Part shown: positions 29,513 to 38,169 of the stretch, piece after piece | Layout of the letters: every line of letters starts with the position of its first letter | Position numbering within the stretch: position 1 is the stretch's first letter | NCBI GenBank assembly: GCA_947167515.1 | Contig: CAMVIM010000010.1 | Location: 53,568 to 117,567 of the forward strand | Source of the DNA: an uncultured Prevotellaceae bacterium | Lineage (GTDB): Bacteria > Bacteroidota > Bacteroidia > Bacteroidales > Bacteroidaceae | DNA: 64,000 nt | Reading direction: 5' to 3' | Made by a program: the position numbers and the translations under genes | Notes under the pieces: generated by a model | Databases searched by the model: none | What the model saw: the letters and a program-made list of their open reading frames with translations, nothing else | What the model was told of the DNA's origin: nothing

Positions 29513-30808
29513 TTATTTTGCGATGATAAGGTTGTACTTCTTCTTGCCTTGCTGCACAAGCAGGTATTTCCCGTCCAGCAGGTCGCCCGTCGTCAGCACT
29601 TGGTCAGCTGCCGTAGCCTTCTCCTTGTTGATGCTCACGCCGCCACCCTTGACGAGTGTCTTTACCTCGCCCTTGCTTGGGAAGGCTGCAGCATGGTCAA
29701 CTACCAAGTCAGCCAGTTTCACGCCCGTTTCAAAGAGTGCCTTGTCCACCTCGAACTGAGGCACACCCGCAAAGACATCCAGCAGCGTCTGCTCGTCCAG
29801 CTTGAGGAGGCTCTCCTTGGTGGATTTGCCAAAGAGGATGTTAGAAGCTTCGACAGCCATGTCATAGTCCTCGCGGGAGTGTACCATGACGGTCACTTCC
29901 TCTGCCAGACGTTTCTGCAGCACACGGCGACCAGGGTCGGTGTCGTGGTCGGCGATGAGGGCATCGATTTCCTCTTTCTCCAACGAGGTGAATATTTTGA
30001 TGTATCGCTTGGCATCCTCATCAGGCACGTTGAGCCAGAACTGGTAGAACTGGTAGGGGGAGGTGTAATTGCGGTCGAGCCACACGTTGCCTGACTCCGT
30101 CTTGCCGAACTTGCGGCCATCGCTCTTGGTGACGAGGGGGCAGGTGAGGGCGAAGCACTCATTGCCGTTCATGCGGCGGATGAGTTCGGAACCTGTGGTG
30201 ATGTTGCCCCATTGGTCGGCACCACCGAGCTGGAGCTTGCAGCCCTTGTGCTGGTTGAGGTAGTAGAAGTCGTAACCCTGCAGCAGCTGGTAGGTGAACT
30301 CCGTGAAGCTCAGACCATCGCGGGCCTCGCCGTTCAGTCGCTTCTGCACACTCTCCTTCGCCATCATGTAGTTGACGGTGATGTGCTTGCCGATGTCCCT
30401 GACGAAGTCGAGGAAGCGGAAGTCCTTCATCCAGTCGTAGTTGTTGACGAGTTCGGCGCGGTTGGGTGCGTCGCTGTCGAAGTCGAGGAAGTGGGCGAGC
30501 TGTGCCTTGATGCAGGCGACGTTGTGGCGCAGGGTCTCTTCGTCGAGGAGATTGCGTTCAGTGCTCTTGCCTGAGGGGTCGCCAATCATGCCAGTGGCTC
30601 CGCCGATGAGGGCGAGGGGCTTGTGGCCGCAGCGTTGGAAGTGGCGGAGCATCATCACGCCGCAGAGGTGTCCGATGTGGAGGGAGTCAGCGGTGGGGTC
30701 GATGCCGAGGTAGGCGGTGACCTGCTCCTTCCTGAGCAGTTCGTCGGTGCCTGGCATCATCTGATGGATCATGCCGCGCCAGGTGAGTTCTTGTACAAAA
30801 TCTTTCAT
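29513..30808 (-). CDS. tyrS: Tyrosyl-tRNA synthetase
   Basis: A class I synthetase that charges tRNA-Tyr. The HIGH motif is LHIGHLCG, the KMSKS-equivalent is KFGKTESG, and a C-terminal S4-like RNA-binding domain ends the 431-residue protein ([12 protein letters not shown]). A TAACTTTG promoter element lies at 30840-30847. Confidence 0.97.
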   Translation of the reverse strand: MKDFVQELTWRGMIHQMMPGTDELLRKEQVTAYLGIDPTADSLHIGHLCGVMMLRHFQRCGHKPLALIGGATGMIGDPSGKSTERNLLDEETLRHNVACIKAQLAHFLDFDSDAPNRAELVNNYDWMKDFRFLDFVRDIGKHITVNYMMAKESVQKRLNGEARDGLSFTEFTYQLLQGYDFYYLNQHKGCKLQLGGADQWGNITTGSELIRRMNGNECFALTCPLVTKSDGRKFGKTESGNVWLDRNYTSPYQFYQFWLNVPDEDAKRYIKIFTSLEKEEIDALIADHDTDPGRRVLQKRLAEEVTVMVHSREDYDMAVEASNILFGKSTKESLLKLDEQTLLDVFAGVPQFEVDKALFETGVKLADLVVDHAAAFPSKGEVKTLVKGGGVSINKEKATAADQVLTTGDLLDGKYLLVQQGKKKYNLIIAK

Positions 30809-30839
30809 ATTTAGAATTGTTTGGATTGTTTCTTGGGTG

Positions 30840-30847
30840 CAAAGTTA
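30840..30847 (-). promoter_or_regulatory. -7 element for tyrS
   Basis: The minus strand reads TAACTTTG followed by GCACCC, about 32 bp upstream of the tyrS ATG. Confidence 0.75.
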
Positions 30848-30852
30848 CGGAA

Positions 30853-30885
30853 AAGTTAGGAGTTAGGAGTCAGGAGTAGGGAATA
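30853..30885. repeat. Short-period spacer repeat
   Basis: GTTAGGA units repeat three to four times (GTTAGGAGTTAGGAGTCAGG) between the divergent tyrS and exporter promoters. Confidence 0.7.
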
Positions 30886-30923
30886 AAATGGGTGAAAAGT
30901 GTGAGTTTTTCACTTGAAACATG

Positions 30924-30931
30924 TATCTTTG
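30924..30931 (+). promoter_or_regulatory. -7 element for the peptide exporter genes
   Basis: TATCTTTG matches TAnnTTTG and is followed by GCACCC. With a start site near 30938 it excludes the track's ATG at 30914 and supports the ATG at 30953. Confidence 0.75.
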
Positions 30932-30952
30932 CACCCAATAAATGTGATTAGC

Positions 30953-33091
30953 ATGAAAAGGAAGGTACCTGTCATTATGCAGATGGAGGCGGCGGAATGT
31001 GGGGCTGCTTCGTTGGCGATGGTGTTGGCGTGGTGGGGTCGCTGGATGCCGCTGGAGAGGATGCGGGTGGACTGTGGCGTGTCGCGTGACGGGTCGAGTG
31101 CGCTCAACATCATGAAGGCGGCACGGCTGCATGGACTCTCTGCCCGTGGAGGGCGTGTGAAGGCTGACCGTCTGCACGAACTGCCCTGTCCTTGCATCTT
31201 GCATTGGGATATGAACCACTTCGTGGTGATGACGGAGTGCGGACAGAAGCGCGTCTGTCTGAACGACCCTGCCCGAGGGCGTGTGAGGATGTCGCTGGAA
31301 GAGTTGAAGGGCTACTACACGGGGGTGGCTCTGGTGTTTGAGCCCAACGAGAACTTTGTGAAGGAAGGTGCGCCAGCCTCTGTCCTGCGCTTTGTGCGCC
31401 GTCGCCTGAAGGGAGCAAGAAAGGCATTCTTCCTCTCGATGCTGATCGGGTTGCTGCTGACGCTCTCCACGTTGGCTTTCCCCATTTTCTCACAATATTT
31501 CTTAGATGTGGTGTTGCCAGGCGAGCACCCCGAGAGGTCGGGACTCTTCTTCCTGCTGCTGGGCGGTGTCATCCTCTATCAGTTGCTGATTCAGCTGTGT
31601 CAGGGCACCTATGCCAACCGACTGCTGATGAAACTGGGCATTGAGGCGAACAGCCAGTTCTTGTGGCATGCGCTGCGCCTGCCCATGCGGTTTTTCTCTC
31701 AGCGGTATGTGGGTGACATCCTCACCCGAATGCGCGGTGCGGAAAGCATCCCTGTCACGTTGGTGCGCAAGTTGGCTCCTGTGTTGGTCAACGTGGTGTT
31801 GCTGGTGGTCTATCTGGTCTTCATGGTGGTCTATAGCATGCCACTGTCGCTCGTCGCCATCGGAGCCTCGCTGGTCAATCTGCTGATGGCACGTTTCATC
31901 AGTGACAGGCAGGTGGATGTGAACCGTGTGATGGAACGTGAGATGGGTGCGCTGAACGGATTGACCATGAGCAGCGTGAAGGGGGTGGAGACCATCAAGG
32001 CGGCTGGTGCCGAAGCGGGCTTCTTCGAGCGTTGGGCCAAGCAGTACCTGCTGGCATCGGAGGCGCATATCAAGAGCGACACCTTCAGTGCCTACATGGA
32101 GTCCCTCTCACGATGGGTGGTGCTGGTGGCCGACAACCTCATTCTGGCGTTGGGTGTTTACTACATCATGGAGGGTTATCTCACCATCGGTATGCTGATG
32201 GCGTTCCAAGGTTTTGTGGGCAGTTACATGCAGCCAGTCAACGAACTGATTGGCTCCTTGAAGCAAATTCTGAACATGCGTACCCAGATGGAGCGCATGG
32301 AGGATGTCTATCGGACGGAACCCGATGTGGTTTCCACCCTGGAGGATGACCGTGACATGGGCATGGGCAAGCTGATGGGCAAGGTGGAACTGAAGCATGT
32401 GACGTTTGGCTACACCCCCATGCGTCCACCGCTCATCGAGGACTTCTCGCTCAGCATCGAACCAGGTAAGAGCGTGGCTTTTGTGGGGGCATCGGGCTGT
32501 GGAAAGAGTACGCTTGCCAAACTGATTTCGGGACTTTACGACCCTTGGGAAGGGGAGATTCTCTACGACGGGAAGCCTCGCAAGGACATCAACCGCAGCG
32601 TGTTTGTCAACTCGGTGGCGGTGATAGACCAGGACGTGGTGCTCTTCGACGGCACAGTGGCTGACAATGTGAAGATGTGGGACGAGTCCATCGAGGATTT
32701 CAGCATGATATTGGCATGCCATGATGTGCAGATGCACGAGGAGATAGCCTCACGTCCGAAAGCCTATGATACGGTGGTCTCGGAGAACGGCAAGAACTTT
32801 TCGGGCGGGCAGCGTCAGCGGCTGGAGATCGCGGCGGCCTTGGCCAAGGAGCCGACGGTGCTCATCATGGATGAAGCCACCAGTGCACTCGATGCTGACA
32901 CGGAGCAGAAGGTGATGCAGTCGCTCCGCAACTTAGGGGTGTCCCTCTTCGTCATCGCCCACCGCCTGAGCACCATTCGCGATTGCGACGAAATTATTGT
33001 GCTGGACGAAGGCCATGTGGTGGAACGAGGCACTCACCAGCAGCTGATGGAACAAAAGGGAGTGTATCATGAGTTGATGGAGAATGCGTAA
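30953..33091 (+). CDS. NHLM-type peptide export ABC transporter with C39 leader peptidase (PCAT)
   Basis: 712 residues. The N-terminal C39 cysteine peptidase domain has the catalytic cysteine in MEAAECGAASLAMVL, the histidine in WDMNHFVVM and the aspartate in CLNDPARGR. It would cut leaders after a double glycine. The transmembrane domain follows (about residues 155-430), then the ATPase with GASGCGKST, FSGGQRQRLE and LIMDEATSALD. The GVSRDGSSALNIMKAAR region and overall layout fit the NHLM bacteriocin exporter (peptidase/permease/ATPase) subunit. It is 27 bp from its partner gene, and a precursor with a GG leader lies 3.3 kb downstream on the other strand. Confidence 0.92.
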   Translation: MKRKVPVIMQMEAAECGAASLAMVLAWWGRWMPLERMRVDCGVSRDGSSALNIMKAARLHGLSARGGRVKADRLHELPCPCILHWDMNHFVVMTECGQKRVCLNDPARGRVRMSLEELKGYYTGVALVFEPNENFVKEGAPASVLRFVRRRLKGARKAFFLSMLIGLLLTLSTLAFPIFSQYFLDVVLPGEHPERSGLFFLLLGGVILYQLLIQLCQGTYANRLLMKLGIEANSQFLWHALRLPMRFFSQRYVGDILTRMRGAESIPVTLVRKLAPVLVNVVLLVVYLVFMVVYSMPLSLVAIGASLVNLLMARFISDRQVDVNRVMEREMGALNGLTMSSVKGVETIKAAGAEAGFFERWAKQYLLASEAHIKSDTFSAYMESLSRWVVLVADNLILALGVYYIMEGYLTIGMLMAFQGFVGSYMQPVNELIGSLKQILNMRTQMERMEDVYRTEPDVVSTLEDDRDMGMGKLMGKVELKHVTFGYTPMRPPLIEDFSLSIEPGKSVAFVGASGCGKSTLAKLISGLYDPWEGEILYDGKPRKDINRSVFVNSVAVIDQDVVLFDGTVADNVKMWDESIEDFSMILACHDVQMHEEIASRPKAYDTVVSENGKNFSGGQRQRLEIAAALAKEPTVLIMDEATSALDADTEQKVMQSLRNLGVSLFVIAHRLSTIRDCDEIIVLDEGHVVERGTHQQLMEQKGVYHELMENA

Positions 33092-33118
33092 TGAAACTCA
33101 AATAAATAAAATGTGCTG

Positions 33119-34987
33119 ATGATTTTTAACGAACAACTGCAACAACGGACGGCTTATAACCGTCAGGCGCTGGAAGAGGCTCGGAAGGCCTTGGATGACA
33201 TGGTGGCCAAGCCTCAGAGAGACCCACGGAAGGATGGCGAGGGAAAGGGCATGCCTCATTCGGTGCGGATTGACCGACGTTTCCCCGACCGTCCCCTCAC
33301 GTTCAAGGATATTCTGTCGCTGGGATTCGAGTCCATCGACCAACGGGATGTCTTTTATCTGCTCCTGGCCTTTACCCTTGTGACGGCTGTGGGTATGGCG
33401 ACTCCCTACGTGACCGGCTGGATTTACGAGACGGTGATTCCTTCGGGAGTGTCAAGTACTGTCCTGTGGGTGTTGGGAGCACTGGTCGGCATCAGCGTGG
33501 GCACGGTCGTTTTCGAGACTGCCCGAACCATTCTGCTTCTGCGGATGCACTACAAGGTGGAGGCTTCGTTGCAGGCAGCCCTGATGGCGCGCACCTATGC
33601 TATGCCTGCCACCTTCTTCCGACGCTACACCTCTGGCGAAATCAGCAACAGGGTGATGAGCATGACTCCTCTGTGCTACTTCCTCCTCGATGGCATCGTC
33701 AGCAATCTGCTCACGCTGGTCTATTCGCTCATCTATTTCTATCAGGTTTTCTACTATGCCCACTCCCTGCTGGCAGTCAGCATCCTGATCATGCTGGTCA
33801 ATGCCCTGTTCCTGTGCTGGGAATACTGGATTCAGTACAGACAGGGACACCTCTACATGCCTCGCCAGTCGAGACTGCAAGGACTGCTTTTCTCCCTCTT
33901 CTCGGGCATTCAGAAAATCAAGACCACAGGCAGCGAGGTGCGGGCTTTCAGCAAGTGGGCAAAGGCCTATAACGAAAGCCGACCTTCAGCCTACAAGGAC
34001 TATGTGGCACGTTTTTCCACCCCCATCTCCAGCCTCATATCGGTGGCAGGCATGGCGCTCATCTACTATCAGGCGGTGGCTCATCAGGTGCCCATTCCCG
34101 ACTACATGGCGTTCTTTGCCGCCTTCGGCTTAGTCTCGTCGGGCTTCTCCACCTTGTCCCTCATCGTGCCGTCGATGGCGAATGTGAAGTCTTTGCTCGA
34201 ACTGCTCAAGCCTCTCATGGATGAAGTGCCCGAAGTGAAGGAAGAGGCTCCCAAGGTCGATTTCCTCAGTGGAGGCATAGAAGTTCACAACCTCTCCTTC
34301 CGCTATGACAAGGAATCCCCTTATGTGCTGAAAGACTTGAACCTGAAGATTCATCCAGGCGAATACGTCGCCATTGTGGGACATTCAGGTTGTGGAAAGA
34401 GTACGCTCATGCGCCTGCTCCTGGGTTTTGAAAAGCCTGAAAGCGGCTCCATCTTCTACGACACCTACAACATCGACAAGGTGGACAAGCAGAGCCTCCG
34501 TCAGCACATCGGCACCTGCATGCAGGACGGCGAACTCTTCAGTGGAAGCATCTTCAGCAACCTTACCATCACCGCTCCGCAGGCCTCGATGGAAGACGCA
34601 TGGGAGGCGGCTCGGCTGGCGGCGTTGGACAAGGATATTGAGAAGATGCCCATGAAGATGCACACCCTCTTGTCCGATGGCGGCTCTGGACTCAGCGGAG
34701 GGCAGCGTCAGCGCATCCTCATTGCCCGTGCCCTGATGAACAAGCCTGCCATCCTCTTCTTCGACGAGGCCACCAGCGCACTCGACAACCTCACCCAGAA
34801 GGAGGTGTCGCAGCATCTCGATGCCCTCCGTTGCACCCGCATCTGCGTGGCACATCGGCTCAGCACCATCATCCACTGCGACCGCATCATTCTGATTGAA
34901 GAAGGGCGAGTGGCTGAAGAAGGTAAATATCAGGAACTCATCGAAAAGAAAGGGCTGTTCTACCAGTTGGTGAGAAAGCAAATGTAG
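33119..34987 (+). CDS. NHLM-type peptide export ABC transporter, second subunit
   Basis: 622 residues, without an active C39 domain. About 75 N-terminal residues (FNEQLQQRTAYNRQALEEAR) are helical. A membrane domain then runs from about residue 75 to 370, followed by the ATPase with GHSGCGKST, LSGGQRQRILIARAL and LFFDEATSALD. This is the usual second half of NHLM heterodimeric exporters. The track starts at a GTG two codons earlier; the ATG at 33119 is preferred. The last 28 bp overlap the 3' end of the convergent VKOR-thioredoxin gene. Confidence 0.9.
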   Translation: MIFNEQLQQRTAYNRQALEEARKALDDMVAKPQRDPRKDGEGKGMPHSVRIDRRFPDRPLTFKDILSLGFESIDQRDVFYLLLAFTLVTAVGMATPYVTGWIYETVIPSGVSSTVLWVLGALVGISVGTVVFETARTILLLRMHYKVEASLQAALMARTYAMPATFFRRYTSGEISNRVMSMTPLCYFLLDGIVSNLLTLVYSLIYFYQVFYYAHSLLAVSILIMLVNALFLCWEYWIQYRQGHLYMPRQSRLQGLLFSLFSGIQKIKTTGSEVRAFSKWAKAYNESRPSAYKDYVARFSTPISSLISVAGMALIYYQAVAHQVPIPDYMAFFAAFGLVSSGFSTLSLIVPSMANVKSLLELLKPLMDEVPEVKEEAPKVDFLSGGIEVHNLSFRYDKESPYVLKDLNLKIHPGEYVAIVGHSGCGKSTLMRLLLGFEKPESGSIFYDTYNIDKVDKQSLRQHIGTCMQDGELFSGSIFSNLTITAPQASMEDAWEAARLAALDKDIEKMPMKMHTLLSDGGSGLSGGQRQRILIARALMNKPAILFFDEATSALDNLTQKEVSQHLDALRCTRICVAHRLSTIIHCDRIILIEEGRVAEEGKYQELIEKKGLFYQLVRKQM

Positions 34988-36366
34988 CCCACCTCTTCCA
35001 CCTCATACTCACGAGGCAGCAAATATCCGTCAATCAGCAGGGTGGGGGTGCTGCTGATGCCTGTCCGTTGGATAAATTCGTACACCTCGTCGTCTTTCTT
35101 GTCCGACAAGATGATATAGTCAATGCACAGTTGATCCTTCAGCAGTCGGGCCAACTGCCCGATGCGTGGCTTGATGCTTTGGCAGTGGGCGCAGTCAACA
35201 TGGGTCACCACCGTCAGTCGGTGAGGCGCATCGGGAATGCCCACTCGTTGGGTCACGTCGCTTTCCTCCACCTTGATGGGTGCCTTGCTCTTCAGCTTGG
35301 CCACCAGCACCGAAGGCTCATTGCGGAATGCCTGAAACACCCACTTTTGCCGACGTGCCTTCTGCTTCTGCTCCTCGCCCAGTGTCACCCAATGCGCTAA
35401 GATAATGCCCAGCCCCATCAGGAGCACGACCTTGGCGGCATGCAGTCCGAAGGGCTTGCTGCTGAAGTCCATTTCAAGGGGTGTCAGCCCTATGTGTCTT
35501 TCCCATATTTCAAAGTTGCAGATACTCACTCCTCCTTGCAGCACCAGTACCGCCACCACCAACAGGCAGAGCACACACCACTGCTTCTGTTTCCATTGCA
35601 CCACGATGCTCCAGGGGCAGAACAGCACCGCCAACACGCTGATGGCTGTCACGATGGCGCCTGATTCTGGCCACAGCGACAACGCCATCACCTGTGCACC
35701 AAAATAGCCCAGTCCCACACTGCTCAGCGACAACACACCCCCAATCTTCCCCTCCTTGCCTCGGTTGGGTTTGCATCCGTGTTCTCCCAAAGCTTGGCAC
35801 AATTTGTCACCCACACGGCTGCCGCCCCTCGTCGTTTTTTCAGCCAACAGGAAACTGATCCAGAAGCCGATCACCGCCAGCACCACCATTGCAGCCGATT
35901 TCAGCGAGGTGAAAGCGCCCCCCACAGCCAGCATGCCACCCATCGCCAACGCCATCCCCCAAGCAGGAATCTTCTCCATCCGTTCCTCCCTGCGGTTCTT
36001 CTCATAGTCAGGCTCCATCCCCTCTCCTTGTACTTTCACCAGTGCAAATCCGTCCCAGCGCCCCTGGAAGTCACTCCACGCCTCTCGCTTCCTTTCCCCC
36101 TTTTCTAAATATATAATATGTGTATCCTCCCGTCCTGTTCCCACCACGAACGCATCCTTCATGTGTAGGATACACGGAAACGACAACGTCCCTTCCTCTC
36201 CTTTAGCCACTCTGACACCCTCCATCCTGATGCCATAGCGCATCAACATCTGCTTCAGCCCCAAGAGGTTTCCGCGGTTGGGGTTGCCGTAGAAAACAGA
36301 ATCGGCATACAGGTTTGTGTAGGGCACACCTGCAGCCGATAAGAAGTCTTTCAGAATGGAATTCAA
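34960..36366 (-). CDS. VKOR-thioredoxin disulfide oxidase fused to a dead C39-like domain
   Basis: 468 residues in three parts. Residues 1-110 resemble a C39 peptidase (FLSAAGVPYTNLY, FPCILHMKDAFVVG), but the catalytic cysteine and histidine positions are not conserved. Next comes a VKOR membrane domain of about five segments with the loop pair CQALGEHGC and the active CVLC. At the C-terminus is a thioredoxin-like domain with CAHC (THVDCAHCQSIKP). VKOR proteins pass electrons from a thioredoxin-like partner to quinone and so make disulfides. It lies 36 bp after the GG-leader precursor in the same direction, which suggests that it oxidises that peptide. Confidence 0.88.
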   Translation of the reverse strand: MNSILKDFLSAAGVPYTNLYADSVFYGNPNRGNLLGLKQMLMRYGIRMEGVRVAKGEEGTLSFPCILHMKDAFVVGTGREDTHIIYLEKGERKREAWSDFQGRWDGFALVKVQGEGMEPDYEKNRREERMEKIPAWGMALAMGGMLAVGGAFTSLKSAAMVVLAVIGFWISFLLAEKTTRGGSRVGDKLCQALGEHGCKPNRGKEGKIGGVLSLSSVGLGYFGAQVMALSLWPESGAIVTAISVLAVLFCPWSIVVQWKQKQWCVLCLLVVAVLVLQGGVSICNFEIWERHIGLTPLEMDFSSKPFGLHAAKVVLLMGLGIILAHWVTLGEEQKQKARRQKWVFQAFRNEPSVLVAKLKSKAPIKVEESDVTQRVGIPDAPHRLTVVTHVDCAHCQSIKPRIGQLARLLKDQLCIDYIILSDKKDDEVYEFIQRTGISSTPTLLIDGYLLPREYEVEEVGYICFLTNW

Positions 36367-36402
36367 GAGAATTAGAAGTTAGTTCATTTGACAATAGGGG
36401 GA

Positions 36403-36594
36403 TTAGAGCAATCCGTATGTCCCCATACAATGGACGCGGCATTGTAGTCTCATGCGCTTCAAATTGGGGTAGGTAACATCACAGTTGTTGAGACATTCCT
36501 CCAGCATCTCATCATCATCAGAACTGCCGCCTGTGATACCAGCCAGTTCGTCATCAGACAAAGGCTGCATCAGTAAATCATTGTTCAGTACCAT
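36403..36594 (-). CDS. Double-glycine leader peptide precursor with twin CX3C core (bacteriocin-like)
   Basis: 63 residues. The leader ends in LSDDELAGITGG, the classical double-glycine signal cut by C39 peptidases. The predicted core of 40 residues begins SSDDDEM and has exactly four cysteines as CLNNC and CRVHC, spaced CX3C-X13-CX3C. That spacing fits a helical hairpin held by two disulfides. It is encoded 36 bp upstream of the VKOR-thioredoxin gene and beside a C39 ABC exporter. A TATATTTG promoter element lies 72 bp upstream. Activity (antibacterial, signalling or other) cannot be told from sequence. Confidence 0.85.
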   Translation of the reverse strand: MVLNNDLLMQPLSDDELAGITGGSSDDDEMLEECLNNCDVTYPNLKRMRLQCRVHCMGTYGLL

Positions 36595-36597
36595 AGT

Positions 36598-36645
36598 CGT
36601 TGAGATTTGAGAGTTAATAATTGAGATTTGAGAGTTGATGAACGC
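36598..36645. repeat. Short-period spacer repeat in the precursor leader region
   Basis: TTGAGATTTGAGAGTT occurs twice in tandem with variants, belonging to the AACTCTC-type family. It lies in the 5' leader of the peptide precursor gene. Confidence 0.7.
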
Positions 36646-36665
36646 TCTCCCCTCGAAAAGGTTCG

Positions 36666-36673
36666 CAAATATA
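36666..36673 (-). promoter_or_regulatory. -7 element for the precursor/VKOR operon
   Basis: The minus strand reads TATATTTG followed by CGAAC, matching TAnnTTTG, 72 bp upstream of the precursor ATG. Confidence 0.65.
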
Positions 36674-36797
36674 GGAAGAAATCGTGCATTCTTGCAAAAA
36701 AATGCCCCTTTTTTATGGTTTTTTCACAAAAAGTTGCTCTGTTAAAAGAAAAATACCTAAATTCGTGGTCGAAAATGCTTAACTAACATAGAAGAAT

Positions 36798-37970
36798 ATG
36801 AAAACAAGAACATTCACACGCATCCTCGCAGTCCTGCTGCTCCTGCAGGCACCCCTCATGCTCACCGCACAGGAAAAAAGCGGACTCAAGCGCAAAGTGG
36901 GCAAGGCCGACAACTTCATCACCCGACTCGCCCGAAGCCAGTTCGACAGCACCTACGTGTCCCTCCCCCAGCACCGCTGGATGGTCTTTGTCAGCGGCAA
37001 CGGCTCCTACAACAAGTTCCACCTCCGTGTGCCTATGCCTGGCATCGTGGAAGACCTCGGACTCGAAGGCAATCCCGTGTTTGGCGACCGCGACATCTAC
37101 ACCTATGACATGGATCTCCATAGCGGCACCCAGTCAGCCTCCGTCGGTGTGAGCTACCGCACCCTTCGGCTCAAGTACTCCTTCAACATTGGCAAGGTGA
37201 ACGACCAGCAAATCAGCATCGAGTCCCTCGGCACTCGTTTCGGCTTCCTCGTTGACTATCGCCACACCAAGAAGATGAAGGGCGACATGTACGACCCCGA
37301 AGCAGGCATCGATGCATATCTCGACAACGCCATGACACAAGACGACCCCATGACCGCCTCTGACATCATCCGTGCAGGAACCCACCCCATCAACAAGTCC
37401 TACAACAACTTCACCCTCCTCCACCTCCAGGCACACTACGTCTTCAACTACAAGCATTTCTCCTACTCCGCAGGGCGAACCGCCTCACGCATCCAGCGCA
37501 AAAGCGCAGGTTCCCCCCTCGCCCTCATCGACTTCTACCAGAGCCGCGCCAAGTTCGAGAAAGACTTCATTGTCGGCACTGACGAGGTGTTCCGCACGTG
37601 GAAACTCTCCCTCGGCGGAGGCTACGGCTACAACTGGACACCCAACGCAGGCCGCTTCCTCGTTCAGGCATCCGTCATGCCCAGTCTCACCTTCTTCAGC
37701 CACTCCAAGCACCGCGCCACCCTCACCAATCTGACCGAGGACGAGCAGGAAGAAGCCGACGAAGAGATGAAACGAGTGGCCGACATGGTCGATGGCAGCA
37801 AAATCACCCTCAACTGCACCGCCCGACTCTCCACCACATGGAACATCAACAAGCACTATGTGCTCGGAGCCTACGGCAGTTACCAGTACAGCTACTTCAC
37901 CAACAAAGCCCACTACAAAATCAAGGAAAACTACTTCAGCGGCTCCGTCTGGGTAGGCTACAGGTTTTAG
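36798..37970 (+). CDS. DUF4421 family outer-membrane-like protein
   Basis: 390 residues with a signal peptide (ILAVLLLLQAPLMLTAQ). Many alternating hydrophobic strands suggest a beta-barrel, and the last residue is an aromatic F (WVGYRF), as in many outer-membrane barrels. The sequence resembles DUF4421 (SYRTLRLKYSFNIG, TRFGFLVDYRHTK). Function unknown. A hairpin plus T-run terminator follows the stop. Confidence 0.78.
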   Translation: MKTRTFTRILAVLLLLQAPLMLTAQEKSGLKRKVGKADNFITRLARSQFDSTYVSLPQHRWMVFVSGNGSYNKFHLRVPMPGIVEDLGLEGNPVFGDRDIYTYDMDLHSGTQSASVGVSYRTLRLKYSFNIGKVNDQQISIESLGTRFGFLVDYRHTKKMKGDMYDPEAGIDAYLDNAMTQDDPMTASDIIRAGTHPINKSYNNFTLLHLQAHYVFNYKHFSYSAGRTASRIQRKSAGSPLALIDFYQSRAKFEKDFIVGTDEVFRTWKLSLGGGYGYNWTPNAGRFLVQASVMPSLTFFSHSKHRATLTNLTEDEQEEADEEMKRVADMVDGSKITLNCTARLSTTWNINKHYVLGAYGSYQYSYFTNKAHYKIKENYFSGSVWVGYRF

Positions 37971-38062
37971 CGGGTCAGCCGACTATGTGCCCATCTTTGT
38001 GGGCAATCACGTGGAAAACGTGGTGTTCAGAAAGTGAAATGTAACATTTTTAGTACGATTTG

Positions 38063-38096
38063 CCACATATCTTGACCAAGGTATGTGGCTTTTTTT
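38063..38096 (+). terminator. Intrinsic terminator after the DUF4421 gene
   Basis: An 11-base stem (CCACATATCTT with AAGGTATGTGG, one G-T pair) is followed by seven T. Confidence 0.85.
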
Positions 38097-38097
38097 G

Positions 38098-38105
38098 TAT
38101 CTTTG
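38098..38105 (+). promoter_or_regulatory. -7 element for the GH51 gene
   Basis: TATCTTTG followed by TGCCG starts immediately after the terminator T-run, about 65 bp before the GH51 ATG. Confidence 0.75.
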
Positions 38106-38169
38106 TGCCGTTAAGTACAGAAAACCTAACATTTCTACAAAAATATCAATCAAAAAAACCTAAACAAGT

